From positions 1-32,093 of the forward strand of contig JAGHSH010000128.1 of NCBI GenBank assembly GCA_018065965.1: DNA of 32,093 nt, written 5' to 3'. Position numbers and translations under genes: made by a program. This stretch comes from Candidatus Apopatocola equi. GTDB lineage: Bacteria > Bacillota > Clostridia > Oscillospirales > Oscillospiraceae. Of the stretch, positions 8,184 to 16,512 are shown piece after piece. The notes under the pieces are model-generated. The model had not been told where the DNA came from. It did no database searches and saw nothing but the letters and a program-made list of their open reading frames with translations. How positions within the stretch are numbered: position 1 is the first letter of the stretch; each line of letters starts with the position of its first letter.

Positions 8184-8212
8184 TTGAAATATCTTGCGCT
8201 GTGAGATACAAT
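8184..8212 (+). promoter_or_regulatory. Promoter for the ketopantoate-reductase-like gene
   Basis: TTGAAA (8184-8189), 17 bp, TACAAT (8207-8212), directly after the hairpin at 8139-8181 and about 43 bp before the start codon. Confidence 0.65.
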
Positions 8213-8255
8213 GGACGCACAGGCGAAAGCTGAAACGATACAGGAGGGAGCGCAA

Positions 8256-9269
8256 ATGAAATGTGCCATTTACGGAGCCGGGTCGCTGGGAACCGTGCTG
8301 GGGGCGTACATGACCAAAAACGGCCAGGAGGTCGATCTGATCAACCGCAACGAAGCCCATGTCAGGGCACTGCAGACCGGCGGCGCCCATATTACCGGCA
8401 CAGTGGAGTTTACGGTTCCCGTCAGGGCTATGCTCCCCGATGAGATGAAGGGCCCCTACGATGTGATCTTCCTGATGACAAAGCAGCTGCTGAACCGGGA
8501 GGTCGTTACGTTTCTCAAGCCCTTCCTGACCGGGGACGGCGTGATCGTTACGCTGCAGAACGGCATCCCGGAGCCGGGGATCGCAGAGATCGTGGGCGCA
8601 GACCATACGATGGGCTGTGTGGTGGAATGGGGCGCGACCCTGTCCGCTCCGGGCGAGAGCACGATGACCAGCAGCCCGGACAGCCTCTCGTTCCACATGG
8701 GAAGGATGGAGGGTATTACCGATGCGCAGGAGACTCTGGTCAGGTCGCTTCTGGAGAAAATGTGTCCTGTGGAGGTCGAAGCGAACCTTCTCGGAGTGAG
8801 ATGGTCAAAGCTTCTCATCAACGCTACCTTTTCCGGCCTCGGCACGGTGGTGGGCGGGCTGTTCGGCGATGTCAGCGAGAACAGGGACGTCCGGGAGGTC
8901 GCGCTTCGCTGCATTAAGGAGTGCATAGATGTGGGTCACGCTGCGGGAGCGGAATTCGCCCCCGTGCAGGGCAAGAATATCACAGGGCTTTTCTATTACC
9001 GAACCGGGCTGAAGCGTGCCTTTGCCGGGCTGCTGCTCCCTCTTGCCATGAAAAAGCACCGCAGTATTGAGCCGTCCATGCTGCAGGATCTCAAAAAGGG
9101 AAAGCTCTGCGAGGTGGACGCCATCAACGGTGTGGTCTGCCGTTGGGGCAGAAAGTGCGGCGTGCCCACGCCCATCAACGACCGGATCGTGGAGATCATC
9201 AGGAAGGAACAGACCGGCGAGCTGAAGCCGGAGCACAGCAACATCCGCCTTTTCGACGATCTTCTCTGA
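8256..9269 (+). CDS. Ketopantoate reductase family (ApbA/PanE) NAD(P)-dependent reductase
   Basis: A 337-residue protein with an N-terminal Rossmann fold: 'CAIYGAGSLGTVLGAYM' is the dinucleotide-binding GxGxxG, followed by 'EVDLINRNEAHV' at the end of beta-2. A substrate-binding segment 'VTLQNGIPEP' and 'WSKLLINATFSGLGTVVGG' begins the helical ApbA_C domain; the Lys in 'RWSKLLINA' fits the conserved catalytic Lys. PanE reduces 2-dehydropantoate to pantoate for CoA synthesis, but many relatives act on other 2-oxo acids. ATG 8256 is preceded by AGGAGGGAG (8242-8250), and the ATG at 8211 overlaps the -10 box and is rejected. It is transcribed from its own promoter and may or may not serve the same pathway as the upstream operon. 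Confidence 0.8.
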   Translation: MKCAIYGAGSLGTVLGAYMTKNGQEVDLINRNEAHVRALQTGGAHITGTVEFTVPVRAMLPDEMKGPYDVIFLMTKQLLNREVVTFLKPFLTGDGVIVTLQNGIPEPGIAEIVGADHTMGCVVEWGATLSAPGESTMTSSPDSLSFHMGRMEGITDAQETLVRSLLEKMCPVEVEANLLGVRWSKLLINATFSGLGTVVGGLFGDVSENRDVREVALRCIKECIDVGHAAGAEFAPVQGKNITGLFYYRTGLKRAFAGLLLPLAMKKHRSIEPSMLQDLKKGKLCEVDAINGVVCRWGRKCGVPTPINDRIVEIIRKEQTGELKPEHSNIRLFDDLL

Positions 9270-9444
9270 GCGTGACCGAACGCACTGTACAGTAAACGGA
9301 TTGAGCCGATGACCCTTTCCGACGGAACCGAAAATGAAAGAACAGTCCCTAAAAGTGATGCGGCGGCGGACAAAGTGTTACCATCTTTGTTAACAAAGCA
9401 GGCTAAACGCGATTATTCTATGCTTATTCTGACACTCAACGAAA
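9270..9444. other. Intergenic region left of the integrated element
   Basis: No gene. It holds a perfect 14-bp palindrome CTTTGTTAACAAAG at 9385-9398, a possible protein-binding site. It lies outside the direct repeat that bounds the element, so it should be chromosomal. Confidence 0.4.
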
Positions 9445-9446
9445 AA

Positions 9447-9485
9447 ACAAAAAAGCCCTGAAACCGTTAAAGTTTCAAGGCTTTT
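9447..9485 (-). terminator. Terminator of the left tRNA-Leu gene
   Basis: Read on the minus strand: stem GCCTTGAAAC / GTTTCAGGGC (one G-U pair) flanked by AAAA and a T-rich run of six. It lies just past the CCA end of the tRNA. Confidence 0.8.
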
Positions 9486-9489
9486 ACGA

Positions 9490-9577
9490 TGGTGCGCGAG
9501 GGGGGACTCGAACCCCCACGTCCGGAGTGGACACTAGAACCTGAATCTAGCGAGTCTACCAATTCCACCACTCGCGC
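9490..9577 (-). tRNA. tRNA-Leu (anticodon CAG), intact copy, CCA encoded
   Basis: An 88-nt class II tRNA on the minus strand. Acceptor stem GCGCGAG/CTCGCGC, D loop AATTGGTAGA with G18G19, anticodon stem CTAGA/TCTAG with loop TTCAGGT (CAG), long variable arm GTCC/GGAC, T stem GGGGG/CCCCC with TTCGAGT, discriminator A, encoded CCA. The D stem has a U11-U24 mismatch, shared by the right copy. CAG reads CUG, which is abundant in these genes. It is the left boundary of the element. Its upstream promoter lies inside the element. Confidence 0.93.
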
Positions 9578-9646
9578 GTGTCCGTATGTACCTTGAAAAG
9601 CGCTTTTTCGAGAACTGTAAATTTTTTTCTTATGGGATATATATTT

Positions 9647-9676
9647 ATTGTAGCACAACTCTCCTGTGGTTTGCAA
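9647..9676 (-). promoter_or_regulatory. Promoter for the left tRNA-Leu, inside the element
   Basis: On the minus strand TTGCAA (9671-9676), 18 bp, TACAAT (9647-9652), about 70 bp upstream of the tRNA 5' end. The element, not the chromosome, therefore seems to supply this copy's promoter. Confidence 0.55.
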
Positions 9677-9690
9677 GTCTTTCTTTTCCG

Positions 9691-9725
9691 AATCGGAGAG
9701 CTTGTTACAAACGGTGTTACAAATG
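9691..9725. repeat. Left arm-type direct repeat (putative integrase binding site)
   Basis: 35 bp matching 28214-28248 with three mismatches, in the same orientation. It contains two TGTTACAAA iterons with a 12-bp period. It lies 114 bp inside the left tRNA; in an excised circle the two copies would flank the core as direct repeats, as arm-type sites of tyrosine recombinases do. Confidence 0.75.
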
Positions 9726-10022
9726 AAGTGGGCCTGTAAGGCTTGAATAAACAGGGGAGGGGAGGCGTCCCCCTACCCGGTAGCGCGGCAGAGCAGCACC
9801 TCCCGCGGAGGGCATGCCCCCCTTTTGGGGTACAAGAATATACAAATATAGAGCCGCGAAAATCGCGAGGCATTTTTTCCGTTTAAGTAGTAAATGTTCT
9901 CGATAGCCTCACTCATATGGAATCATGATGATGCGCAAATGATAGACTGCCATAAAACCGTTGTATTACAATTGACGCCATTTTTTCTTTATATCGCCAA
10001 CATAAATGAATCGATATCACGT
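9726..10022. other. Non-coding left end of the element
   Basis: No convincing gene. It is GC-rich and dyad-rich between 9750 and 9830: GGGGA-GGCG-TCCCC at 9759-9772 and the palindrome GGGCATGCCC at 9810-9819. It then becomes A+T-rich towards the cas3 promoter. Short ORFs here lack ribosome sites and family signatures. It is possibly part of the recombination or regulatory region of the element. Confidence 0.4.
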
Positions 10023-10051
10023 TTGCGTAATCGCCTCCTTTGTAGTACAAT
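10023..10051 (+). promoter_or_regulatory. Promoter for cas3
   Basis: TTGCGT (10023-10028), 17 bp, TACAAT (10046-10051), 30 bp before the cas3 ATG. A G-rich SD-like tract (GGGGGGG) lies between. Confidence 0.65.
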
Positions 10052-10080
10052 AAATAAAAGCCATAGGGGGGGCAGGCAAT

Positions 10081-12264
10081 ATGGAGTATTATGCAAAATC
10101 TCGGCTACGCAACGGTACGCAGCCTACAGTAGCTCAGCATTGCAACGCGGTGGCGGAGATGGCAAGAGAATATGGCGAAGAACTTGGACTGAGCGATACT
10201 GCTGAATTGGCGGGGCAGTTCCATGATTTTGGAAAATATGCGGAGAGCTTTCAAGAACTAATAAAAAGTCTGAGACCGGGTCAACGTATTGATCATGCTT
10301 TACCCGGGGCCGCGTTGCTCGCACAAAAAAGCGCTTACAAAGCTGCAGCATTGGCTGTGGCGGGGCACCATGACGGACTAAGCAGTTTTACTTCACTGAA
10401 CGCCGCGGCAAAAGATAGTATCAAAGAATCGACCCCCATCGAGACCACACAACGAAAGACAGTCTCTCTTGCCGGGCAGCAGGATTATGGGCAGGCCGTA
10501 AATCTTTTCCGCGTAGACCATCCAGATTGGAAAGGATTCCCGAAACTCCCCAAAAGTAGCGGTTCTATGCTGGAAATTAGAATGCTCTTTTCCTGTCTAG
10601 TGGACGCAGACTACACGGTGTCTGCATCAGAGGAAGGAGAGGCACCTCCATCTGCCCCGGATTTAAAACCGACTTCAGTTCTTTCTGCTCTCTATGCTCA
10701 CCGAGACAACATCAGTGCCACATCCACAGCGGACAGCAATTTGAACCGCATTCGTGATGAGGTTTTTATGCGCTGCGGCTCCATGGGTGGAGAAAGCGAA
10801 GGCGTTTTTACTCTCACAGCGCCTACGGGCACCGGCAAAACTCTTGCCCTGCTGCATTTTGCTCTGCGGCACTGCCAGCGTTGGAAGAAAAAAAGAATCA
10901 TACTGGTGCTCCCTTACCTGAGTCTCACGGAGCAGAGCAGTAAGGAATACAAAGCCATCTGCCCCGATGTGCTGCTAGACGACAGCCGCAGCGAGCTTTC
11001 CGATGAAGAACGCTTATATGCCAGCCGATGGGATGCGCCATTGATCGTCACTACCTCCGTGCGATTCTTTGAAAGCCTTTTTTCCAACCTTCCGGGGGAT
11101 TGCCGGAAACTGCACAGGGTAGCCAATAGCGTGGTAGTTTTTGACGAGTCACAGACTCTTCCGGCAGAACTGACGGCTGAGACCATGCGTATGGTGCAGG
11201 AGTTGAGCAGCCGTTTTCACACTACTTTCCTTTTTTCTACAGCTACCCAGCCGGACTACACAGCTCTGCCCGGACTCAAATGGCAGAGTCGGGAGCTCAT
11301 TGATGAACCGGCTGCGCTCTATGCCGCACTCCGCCGAACGCGGGTAGCATGGCGCACTCAATTTCCGACAGCACTCTCTGCTATCGCCGATGAGATGGCC
11401 GAACAGGATAATGTCTGTGCGGTGATGAATCTCCGTGTCCACGCACGGAAACTATATGGCCTGCTAAAAGAACGGAATGATGAGGGACTGTTCTTCCTTT
11501 CTACGGACTTGTGTACGGCTGAAAGGAGTGCCATTGTAGAGGAAATCAAAACTCGTCAGAAAAACGATCTTCCTTGCAGAGTTGTAGCGACCCAATGCAT
11601 CGAAGCGGGCGTTGATTTGGACTTTTCTTCTTTATACCGTGCTCTGGCACCACTGGAAGCTATCGTTCAGGCTGCCGGGCGTTGCAATCGGAACGGGAAG
11701 CAGAAAGAGGGAATAGTGACAGTCTTCGTACCGGACGAGCCTGGACAGCTCTATCCCGGCGAAAGCTATGAACATGCCGCTCATGTGGTAGAGCTCATGA
11801 TAAACAACAGCAATGTCGATATCCATGATCCAACTGTTCTTCGAGATTATTATGAGCGCTATTTTCGCGACTGCAAAGAGAAGCAATCACTTCAAGATTC
11901 CATTAGGATAGAGGACTTCGAAAAGACACACAAGGCCTATAAGCTCATCAATGACAGTGGCCTGCAGGTCATCGTTCCCTATGGGGAGGTATACGCTGCC
12001 ATGGCACAGGAACTGCGGGAGCGGGGAATGGACGCCGTTCTCCGGCGCAAATGTGCCTCGTTACAGGTGGCTGTCCCCCTTTGGCAGCGTGAGAAGCTAC
12101 TCACCTATGCCGAACCTGTCTATGAGCGCCGTAAGAGCCGGGATGGAGAGCGGCTGGAAAGCCCGTTCTTTCTCCTTCGTCCACAGTACGAAAACCTTTA
12201 TGAGACTGGCGGATTAGGCTTACAACTACCGGAAAAAAAGGAGAACCTGGATCTGTTTGCGTAA
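10081..12264 (+). CDS. cas3: CRISPR-associated helicase-nuclease Cas3 (type I-C)
   Basis: A 727-residue effector that unwinds and degrades target DNA after Cascade binding. The N-terminal HD nuclease has H20, H48-D49 ('GQFHDFGKY'), H72, H96-H97 ('AGHHDG') and D in 'LVDADY'. The SF2 helicase follows: motif I 'APTGTGKT' (247-254), motif II 'VVFDESQTL' (DESQ 355-358), motif III 'STATQ', motif VI 'QAAGRCNRNG'. All expected nuclease and helicase residues are present, so it should be active. ATG 10081 follows a G-rich SD. It has its own promoter and is separated from cas5c by a hairpin at 12334-12367, so it may be expressed apart from Cascade. The single HD-helicase chain and the neighbours place it in subtype I-C. 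Confidence 0.95.
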   Translation: MEYYAKSRLRNGTQPTVAQHCNAVAEMAREYGEELGLSDTAELAGQFHDFGKYAESFQELIKSLRPGQRIDHALPGAALLAQKSAYKAAALAVAGHHDGLSSFTSLNAAAKDSIKESTPIETTQRKTVSLAGQQDYGQAVNLFRVDHPDWKGFPKLPKSSGSMLEIRMLFSCLVDADYTVSASEEGEAPPSAPDLKPTSVLSALYAHRDNISATSTADSNLNRIRDEVFMRCGSMGGESEGVFTLTAPTGTGKTLALLHFALRHCQRWKKKRIILVLPYLSLTEQSSKEYKAICPDVLLDDSRSELSDEERLYASRWDAPLIVTTSVRFFESLFSNLPGDCRKLHRVANSVVVFDESQTLPAELTAETMRMVQELSSRFHTTFLFSTATQPDYTALPGLKWQSRELIDEPAALYAALRRTRVAWRTQFPTALSAIADEMAEQDNVCAVMNLRVHARKLYGLLKERNDEGLFFLSTDLCTAERSAIVEEIKTRQKNDLPCRVVATQCIEAGVDLDFSSLYRALAPLEAIVQAAGRCNRNGKQKEGIVTVFVPDEPGQLYPGESYEHAAHVVELMINNSNVDIHDPTVLRDYYERYFRDCKEKQSLQDSIRIEDFEKTHKAYKLINDSGLQVIVPYGEVYAAMAQELRERGMDAVLRRKCASLQVAVPLWQREKLLTYAEPVYERRKSRDGERLESPFFLLRPQYENLYETGGLGLQLPEKKENLDLFA

Positions 12265-12321
12265 AATGCATAACAAACGGGACTGCGAGTCCGATAAATT
12301 GGACTTGCTGTTTCTGTGGTA

Positions 12322-12367
12322 TTGACATACGATAAATGCTCTGATATGTTAAATATCAGAGCATTTT
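12322..12367 (+). promoter_or_regulatory. Promoter overlapping a terminator-like hairpin between cas3 and cas5c
   Basis: TTGACA (12322-12327), 17 bp, TATGTT (12345-12350) forms a promoter whose -10 falls in a perfect 14-bp stem: AAATGCTCTGATAT (12334-12347) pairs with ATATCAGAGCATTT (12353-12366) around a GTTAA loop, then T. Transcripts from cas3 would meet the hairpin, while transcripts starting here would begin at about 12357, inside its right arm, and so could not form it. Confidence 0.65.
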
Positions 12368-12391
12368 ACTATCTTAAAGGCGGTGATTATT

Positions 12392-13039
12392 ATGCGGGAA
12401 ATTACGGTGGAGGTCTGGGGTGACCTGGCATGCTTCACGGCTCCATGGAGCAAGGTGGAACGGTTGAGCTATCCCTTCCCCACCCCATCGGCGGCTCGAG
12501 GCATCCTCTCTGCCATTTACAGCAAGCCGATGGAATTCTACTGGCAGATCCGGCGCATAGAGGTGCTGCGTCCTATCCGTTATCTGAGCTTCAAACGCAA
12601 CGAGGTAAAGAGCACCGTAAGCACGAAACCGATTTATACTGACGAGGATCGCACTCAACGGCAGACGGTAGCGCTGAAAGATGTGCGCTATCGCATTACA
12701 GCATCGATCATTCCCCGTTCGGAGTTCCGAAGCAAGGAAACAGCTCTCTACGAGCAGGCGCTTCGACGGATTCGGGGCGGTAAATGCTTCATGCAGCCCG
12801 CTTTGGGACTGCGAGAGTTTGCGGCTTATTTCGAGCTTTACGACCCGGAAATCCATACCGATGAACCCATCGGCGCAGACATGGATGCTGGTCTTATAGT
12901 CTATGACATCTTCGATCTGGATGATTATAAAAAAGACCAGCCTATGCTCACTCTTTTCCACGCGGAGATGAAGCAGGGAGTCATCGAGGTACCGGAATGG
13001 CACAGTGCGGAGGTACGCCGGGGAGGGCAGCCATGTTAA
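12392..13039 (+). CDS. cas5c: Cas5c, crRNA-processing subunit of type I-C Cascade
   Basis: A 215-residue RAMP protein. In subtype I-C it replaces Cas6: it cuts pre-crRNA at the base of the repeat hairpin and then stays bound to the 5' handle. Landmarks: 'VEVWGDLACFTAPWSKVERLSYPFPTPS' (N-terminal RAMP fold with the substrate-binding loop), 'AIYSKPMEFYWQIRRIEVL', 'VALKDVRYRI', 'GGKCFMQPALGLREFAAYFELYD'. ATG 12392 is chosen because AAGGCGGTG lies seven nt upstream; in-frame GTG 12383 is inside that SD. The last seven bases overlap the cas8c start. The residue pair I would align with the catalytic Lys-His is K115-E116, which is unusual (see findings). Confidence 0.9.
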   Translation: MREITVEVWGDLACFTAPWSKVERLSYPFPTPSAARGILSAIYSKPMEFYWQIRRIEVLRPIRYLSFKRNEVKSTVSTKPIYTDEDRTQRQTVALKDVRYRITASIIPRSEFRSKETALYEQALRRIRGGKCFMQPALGLREFAAYFELYDPEIHTDEPIGADMDAGLIVYDIFDLDDYKKDQPMLTLFHAEMKQGVIEVPEWHSAEVRRGGQPC

Positions 13040-14826
13040 AATCTCTCTATGATTATGCTATTCGCAATGATTTGGTTCTGCCTTCCGGGTATGTCAAAAA
13101 AGTGATTAAGGCCTGGATCCTTCTCTATGAGGACGGAACCTTTCAGGGAATAGAAATGGGCAGCAGCGAGGCAATCGCTGTGCCGGATATCGGATCATTA
13201 GCCAACAGCGCAGACAAGTGCAATATATTGCGGGAGAAACGCAGTGTGGTGATCCCTGAAAAGCCCAGCGCAAAGAGCAGCTATTTTCTGTCTACCCTCC
13301 GGGATGCCGCCGAGGCTGAGCCGAGTTTGTCGCTCTGTGCGGATGCTTTGGAAAATGAGGCGACTGCAGCCACTATCCGGCAGGCGCTGGATGATGCAAA
13401 GATTAAGAAAAACGATGTCATCTCTTTTAAAGTGAATTTGCAGCCGATTATGGATTCGCCCCGTTTTCTTTCGTGGTGGGAAAATTTTCGCAGCACGCTT
13501 GGGAAAAAGAATGGATCGAGCAGCCTATGTCTGATCACGGGACAAGAGACTGTTCCCCTATCCACGGTCAGCAAGGTTGTTGGCCTTCGGTCTGTAGGGG
13601 GACACGCCTCCGGGGATGCCCTCATTTGCTTTGACAAAAGTGCTTTTTGCTCTTACGGTTTGAAACAAGGTGCTAATGCTCCAGTATCTGAGGAAGCGTT
13701 TTCTGCGGCAAATGCTGCATTAAATGAGCTGTTGGAGCACGCTCCCTCCTTGGCGGGCATGAAGTTTGTTCATTGGTTTAACCGTACTCTCCCCCTGGAG
13801 GAAGACCCATTCGCTTCTTGTCGTGATTTCCTTGGTATGGACGTAGACGATGACACAGAAAAAGTCACAGGCGAAGAGAGTATCAACGAGTTTGCCCTCA
13901 CCGCTCAAGCTAATGAGTTGGTGGAAAGTGTGAAGAGCGGTAAGCATGTTTCAATGAACTCTGATGTTGAATACTCCATCCTTCTGCTCTCTGGCGTTAG
14001 TGGACGTGTGATGATTCGCCGTTGGGAGCAAGGTAACTATGCGGAGTTGAAAAAGCGTCTTGAGCAATGGAGCCAAGATTTGGAGTTGGTTCATCCTTCA
14101 GGCAGCGGGACAATCCGCTCTCAAAAGCTCTCTGCCCGTCTGCTTCGGCTGATGAAATATCAGAGTGTTGACAAAAATCCCTTTGAACGTGCCGCGAAAG
14201 AACTTTCCGGTCTCTCACCCGCTATCCTCAACGCAATCCTCAGCGGAGGTCCATTGCCGGATGCTGTGGCTGTGCGTGCATTGAACTACATTCGCTCGTC
14301 CATGCTCTCCGTGGACGATGATGGGAAAAATACCAGCGGGATCTTTGGAAAAGACGCCTGCGTATGGCAGTGGCTGAAGGTCTGGCTGCTGCGAAAGAAT
14401 GGAAGGAGTGAAAACAACCTTATGAGCGAATACAATCCCGACTATCAGGGCGACGCCTATCACTGCGGCGCACAGATGGCGCTGTTCGAAGCGATTCAGA
14501 ATCTGGCTGACCCCAATGTGAATGTGACTGTGGCAGAGCGCTATTATGCCTCCTGCATTCAGACTCCTGCACTGGTGTTGGGGCGTCTCAGCCAGCTTTC
14601 TCAGTACCACCTCGCAAAAGTAGGGGACAAATATAAGAGCCTGGCCGAGATATACCGGGAAAAGCTTGCCACGGTGAACGCATCTATGGAAGGCAAGGCA
14701 CCTACCACTTTGACGCTGACACAGCAGAGCGAGTTTGCGCTGGGTTATTACCAGATGCACGCGTTGCTCAGCCGGGAGAAAAATGAACGTATAGTTGCCA
14801 AAAAAGAGAAAGAAGCCAAGAACTGA
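13033..14826 (+). CDS. cas8c: Cas8c, large subunit of type I-C Cascade
   Basis: A 597-residue Csd1-type protein, the usual size (about 550-620 aa). It opens 'MLKSLYDYAIRNDLVLPSGYVKK', the Csd1 N-terminus, then 'WILLYEDGTFQGIEMG', 'SSYFLSTL', 'CLITGQETVPLSTV' and, near the end, 'YNPDYQGDAYHCGAQMALFEAIQNL'. In the effector it recognises the PAM and helps recruit Cas3; in I-C the small subunit is made by internal initiation within cas8c, which I did not map here. ATG 13033 has GGGAGG six nt upstream and overlaps the cas5c stop by 7 bp, implying coupling. The longer in-frame ATG at 12997 lacks an SD. Confidence 0.93.
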   Translation: MLKSLYDYAIRNDLVLPSGYVKKVIKAWILLYEDGTFQGIEMGSSEAIAVPDIGSLANSADKCNILREKRSVVIPEKPSAKSSYFLSTLRDAAEAEPSLSLCADALENEATAATIRQALDDAKIKKNDVISFKVNLQPIMDSPRFLSWWENFRSTLGKKNGSSSLCLITGQETVPLSTVSKVVGLRSVGGHASGDALICFDKSAFCSYGLKQGANAPVSEEAFSAANAALNELLEHAPSLAGMKFVHWFNRTLPLEEDPFASCRDFLGMDVDDDTEKVTGEESINEFALTAQANELVESVKSGKHVSMNSDVEYSILLLSGVSGRVMIRRWEQGNYAELKKRLEQWSQDLELVHPSGSGTIRSQKLSARLLRLMKYQSVDKNPFERAAKELSGLSPAILNAILSGGPLPDAVAVRALNYIRSSMLSVDDDGKNTSGIFGKDACVWQWLKVWLLRKNGRSENNLMSEYNPDYQGDAYHCGAQMALFEAIQNLADPNVNVTVAERYYASCIQTPALVLGRLSQLSQYHLAKVGDKYKSLAEIYREKLATVNASMEGKAPTTLTLTQQSEFALGYYQMHALLSREKNERIVAKKEKEAKN

Positions 14827-14870
14827 CCGACTGAAAGAACAGGAACAGAATCATATAGGAGGACTAAGAT

Positions 14871-15854
14871 ATGTCTATTGAAAATCGTTATGAATTCCTT
14901 TACTACGTGGCTTACACTGATTGCAACCCCAATGGCGACCCGGATATGGGCAACGCTCCCCGCATCGATCCGGAGACTATGCAGGGCTACATCACTGACG
15001 TGTCCGTGAAGCGTCGCATCCGGAACTATGTGGAGTTGGCCCATGGGGACGAGCCGGGTATGGGTATCATCATCCGGCAGAGCAGCAACATCAACGTTGC
15101 TATCGGCGAGGCTAAGGTTGCCGCCGGCGTGGAAGATAACGCCAAGACCAAAGATGCGGTCTATGCGGGTCGGAAAAAGGCCTGCGAGCTTTACTACGAT
15201 GTGCGCACCTTCGGCGCTGTCATGTCCACGGGCCCCAATGCGGGTCAGGTTCGCGGCCCCGTCCAGCTCTCTTTTGGCAGAAGTCTTGACCCCATTCTCC
15301 CTTTGGATATCTCCATCACCCGCATGGCCATTGCCAGCGGGGACACGCTCGCAGAAGCGGAGAAGGTAGAAGCTGAGACCGAGGAGAGATCTCTCCGTAC
15401 CATGGGCCGCAAGCAGTTCATTCCCTTTGGCCTTTACGAATTCCGCGGTTTCATCAGTGCGAATCTGGCTGCGGAAACGGGCTTTGATGACGAGGATCTG
15501 CGCATCCTCTTCGAAGCTATCCTCAACATGTACGAAAACGACCACTCCGCCAGCAAGGGACAGGTCAGCATCGTGTCCCCCTTGATCCTCTTCCGCCACG
15601 ATGGCACCGACTCTGATCTTGTCCAGCGCAAAAAGCAGGCCAAGCTGGGCTGTGCACCGTCCCATAAGCTCTTCGAACTCGTGAAGGTTCAGAAGAAAGA
15701 AAACGTCGATCATCCCCGTTCTTATCGGGACTATGAGGCAACGATCGCCCTTGACAAGGTTCCCAAGGGAATCTCTGTGGGCTTCCAGTCCAATCCCTAC
15801 GGGGAGATCAGCTGGAATAAGCTCCCCGAAGATGAATGGCTTACCCTTGAATGA
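14871..15854 (+). CDS. cas7: Cas7 (Csd2), backbone subunit of type I-C Cascade
   Basis: A 327-residue RAMP protein that polymerises along the crRNA spacer. Typical I-C features are 'NRYEFLYYVAYTDCNPNGDPDMGNAPRIDPETMQGYITDVSVKRRIRNYV' in overlapping order at the N-terminus (NPNGDPD...GYITDVSVKRR), 'YYDVRTFGAVMST' and 'GPVQLSF' in the middle, and 'ALDKVPKGISVGF' at the C-terminus. The start has AGGAGG (14857-14862) eight nt upstream. It is 44 bp after cas8c, and cas4 starts inside its last codons. Confidence 0.95.
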   Translation: MSIENRYEFLYYVAYTDCNPNGDPDMGNAPRIDPETMQGYITDVSVKRRIRNYVELAHGDEPGMGIIIRQSSNINVAIGEAKVAAGVEDNAKTKDAVYAGRKKACELYYDVRTFGAVMSTGPNAGQVRGPVQLSFGRSLDPILPLDISITRMAIASGDTLAEAEKVEAETEERSLRTMGRKQFIPFGLYEFRGFISANLAAETGFDDEDLRILFEAILNMYENDHSASKGQVSIVSPLILFRHDGTDSDLVQRKKQAKLGCAPSHKLFELVKVQKKENVDHPRSYRDYEATIALDKVPKGISVGFQSNPYGEISWNKLPEDEWLTLE

Positions 15855-16512
15855 GGAGAGAGAATACCTGCCGCTCAGCCGTCTTTCTCAGGCAGAATAC
15901 TGTCTGAGAAGGGCAGCTCTGCTGATGAATGAACAGTTGTGGCAGGAGAACATCGACACAGCAAAAGGCAGAATGGAGCATAGTCGCGTACACGATCATC
16001 GTATTGAGCGGAGGGGAAACTCACTGAAGCTTTACGACTATGAAGTAGTGTCCGAAGAACTAGGTATCAGCGGGAAATGTGACTGCATTGAGGCCGAAGC
16101 GTGGGAAAGCGGCTGCATGATTCCGGCGGCGAACTTCCCGGTAAGGCTCTACCCTGTGGAATATAAGCACGTGACGGTTCGAGAGGAAAGTTCCTATTGC
16201 CTCCAACTGTGTGCCCAGGCGATGGCTCTGGTGGAGATGTATCATGCCCATATTTCGGAGGGAGCCCTCTTCTTTATCAGCTCCCATCGGAGGCTGCCCG
16301 TAGTTCTGGACGATTCTCTCCGCCGGCAGGTGCGTCAGAGAGCAGCAGATTTACGCATGATCCGCAATACCTTTTCAATCCCCCCTGCAGAATACAGTCC
16401 TAAATGCAAAAAGTGCTCATTGAAGGAAGTGTGCATGCCCAAAGCCAAACGGTCTGCTGCTGACTATTGCAAAAGGTTGATTCGCGAGGCGACAGGGGAG
16501 GATGAAATATGA
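15832..16512 (+). CDS. cas4: Cas4, PAM-selecting exonuclease of the adaptation module
   Basis: A 226-residue RecB-like nuclease with an Fe-S cluster. The four cluster cysteines are visible: one in 'AEYCLRR' and three in 'KCKKCSLKEVC'. The nuclease motifs are His in 'GRMEHSRVH', Asp in 'GKCDCIE', and 'PVEYKH' with the catalytic Glu-Lys, followed by the QxxxY-like 'LQLCAQAMALVEMY'. It trims prespacers and fixes their orientation together with Cas1-Cas2. ATG 15832 lies inside cas7 (23-bp overlap) with no clear SD, so translation is probably coupled to cas7; the frame extends back to 15733 but that part is out-of-frame cas7. It overlaps cas1 by four bases. Confidence 0.9.
   Translation: MNGLPLNEEREYLPLSRLSQAEYCLRRAALLMNEQLWQENIDTAKGRMEHSRVHDHRIERRGNSLKLYDYEVVSEELGISGKCDCIEAEAWESGCMIPAANFPVRLYPVEYKHVTVREESSYCLQLCAQAMALVEMYHAHISEGALFFISSHRRLPVVLDDSLRRQVRQRAADLRMIRNTFSIPPAEYSPKCKKCSLKEVCMPKAKRSAADYCKRLIREATGEDEI

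Larger units (their letters stand above)
9445..9582. repeat. Left copy of 138-bp direct repeat (att region, element left boundary)
   Basis: Matches 28293-28430 at a constant offset of 18,848 bp with no indels. There are four differences: 9458 C/T, 9469 A/G, 9493 T/C and 9560 C/A (left/right). It covers the tRNA-Leu gene, its terminator and five bases beyond the tRNA 5' end. The longest identical block is 9494-9559, the probable zone of the recombination core. Confidence 0.9.

Noticed and set aside
9894..10205. 103-codon ORF upstream of cas3
   Set aside because: Overlaps the cas3 start in another frame, spans the cas3 promoter and has no ribosome site.
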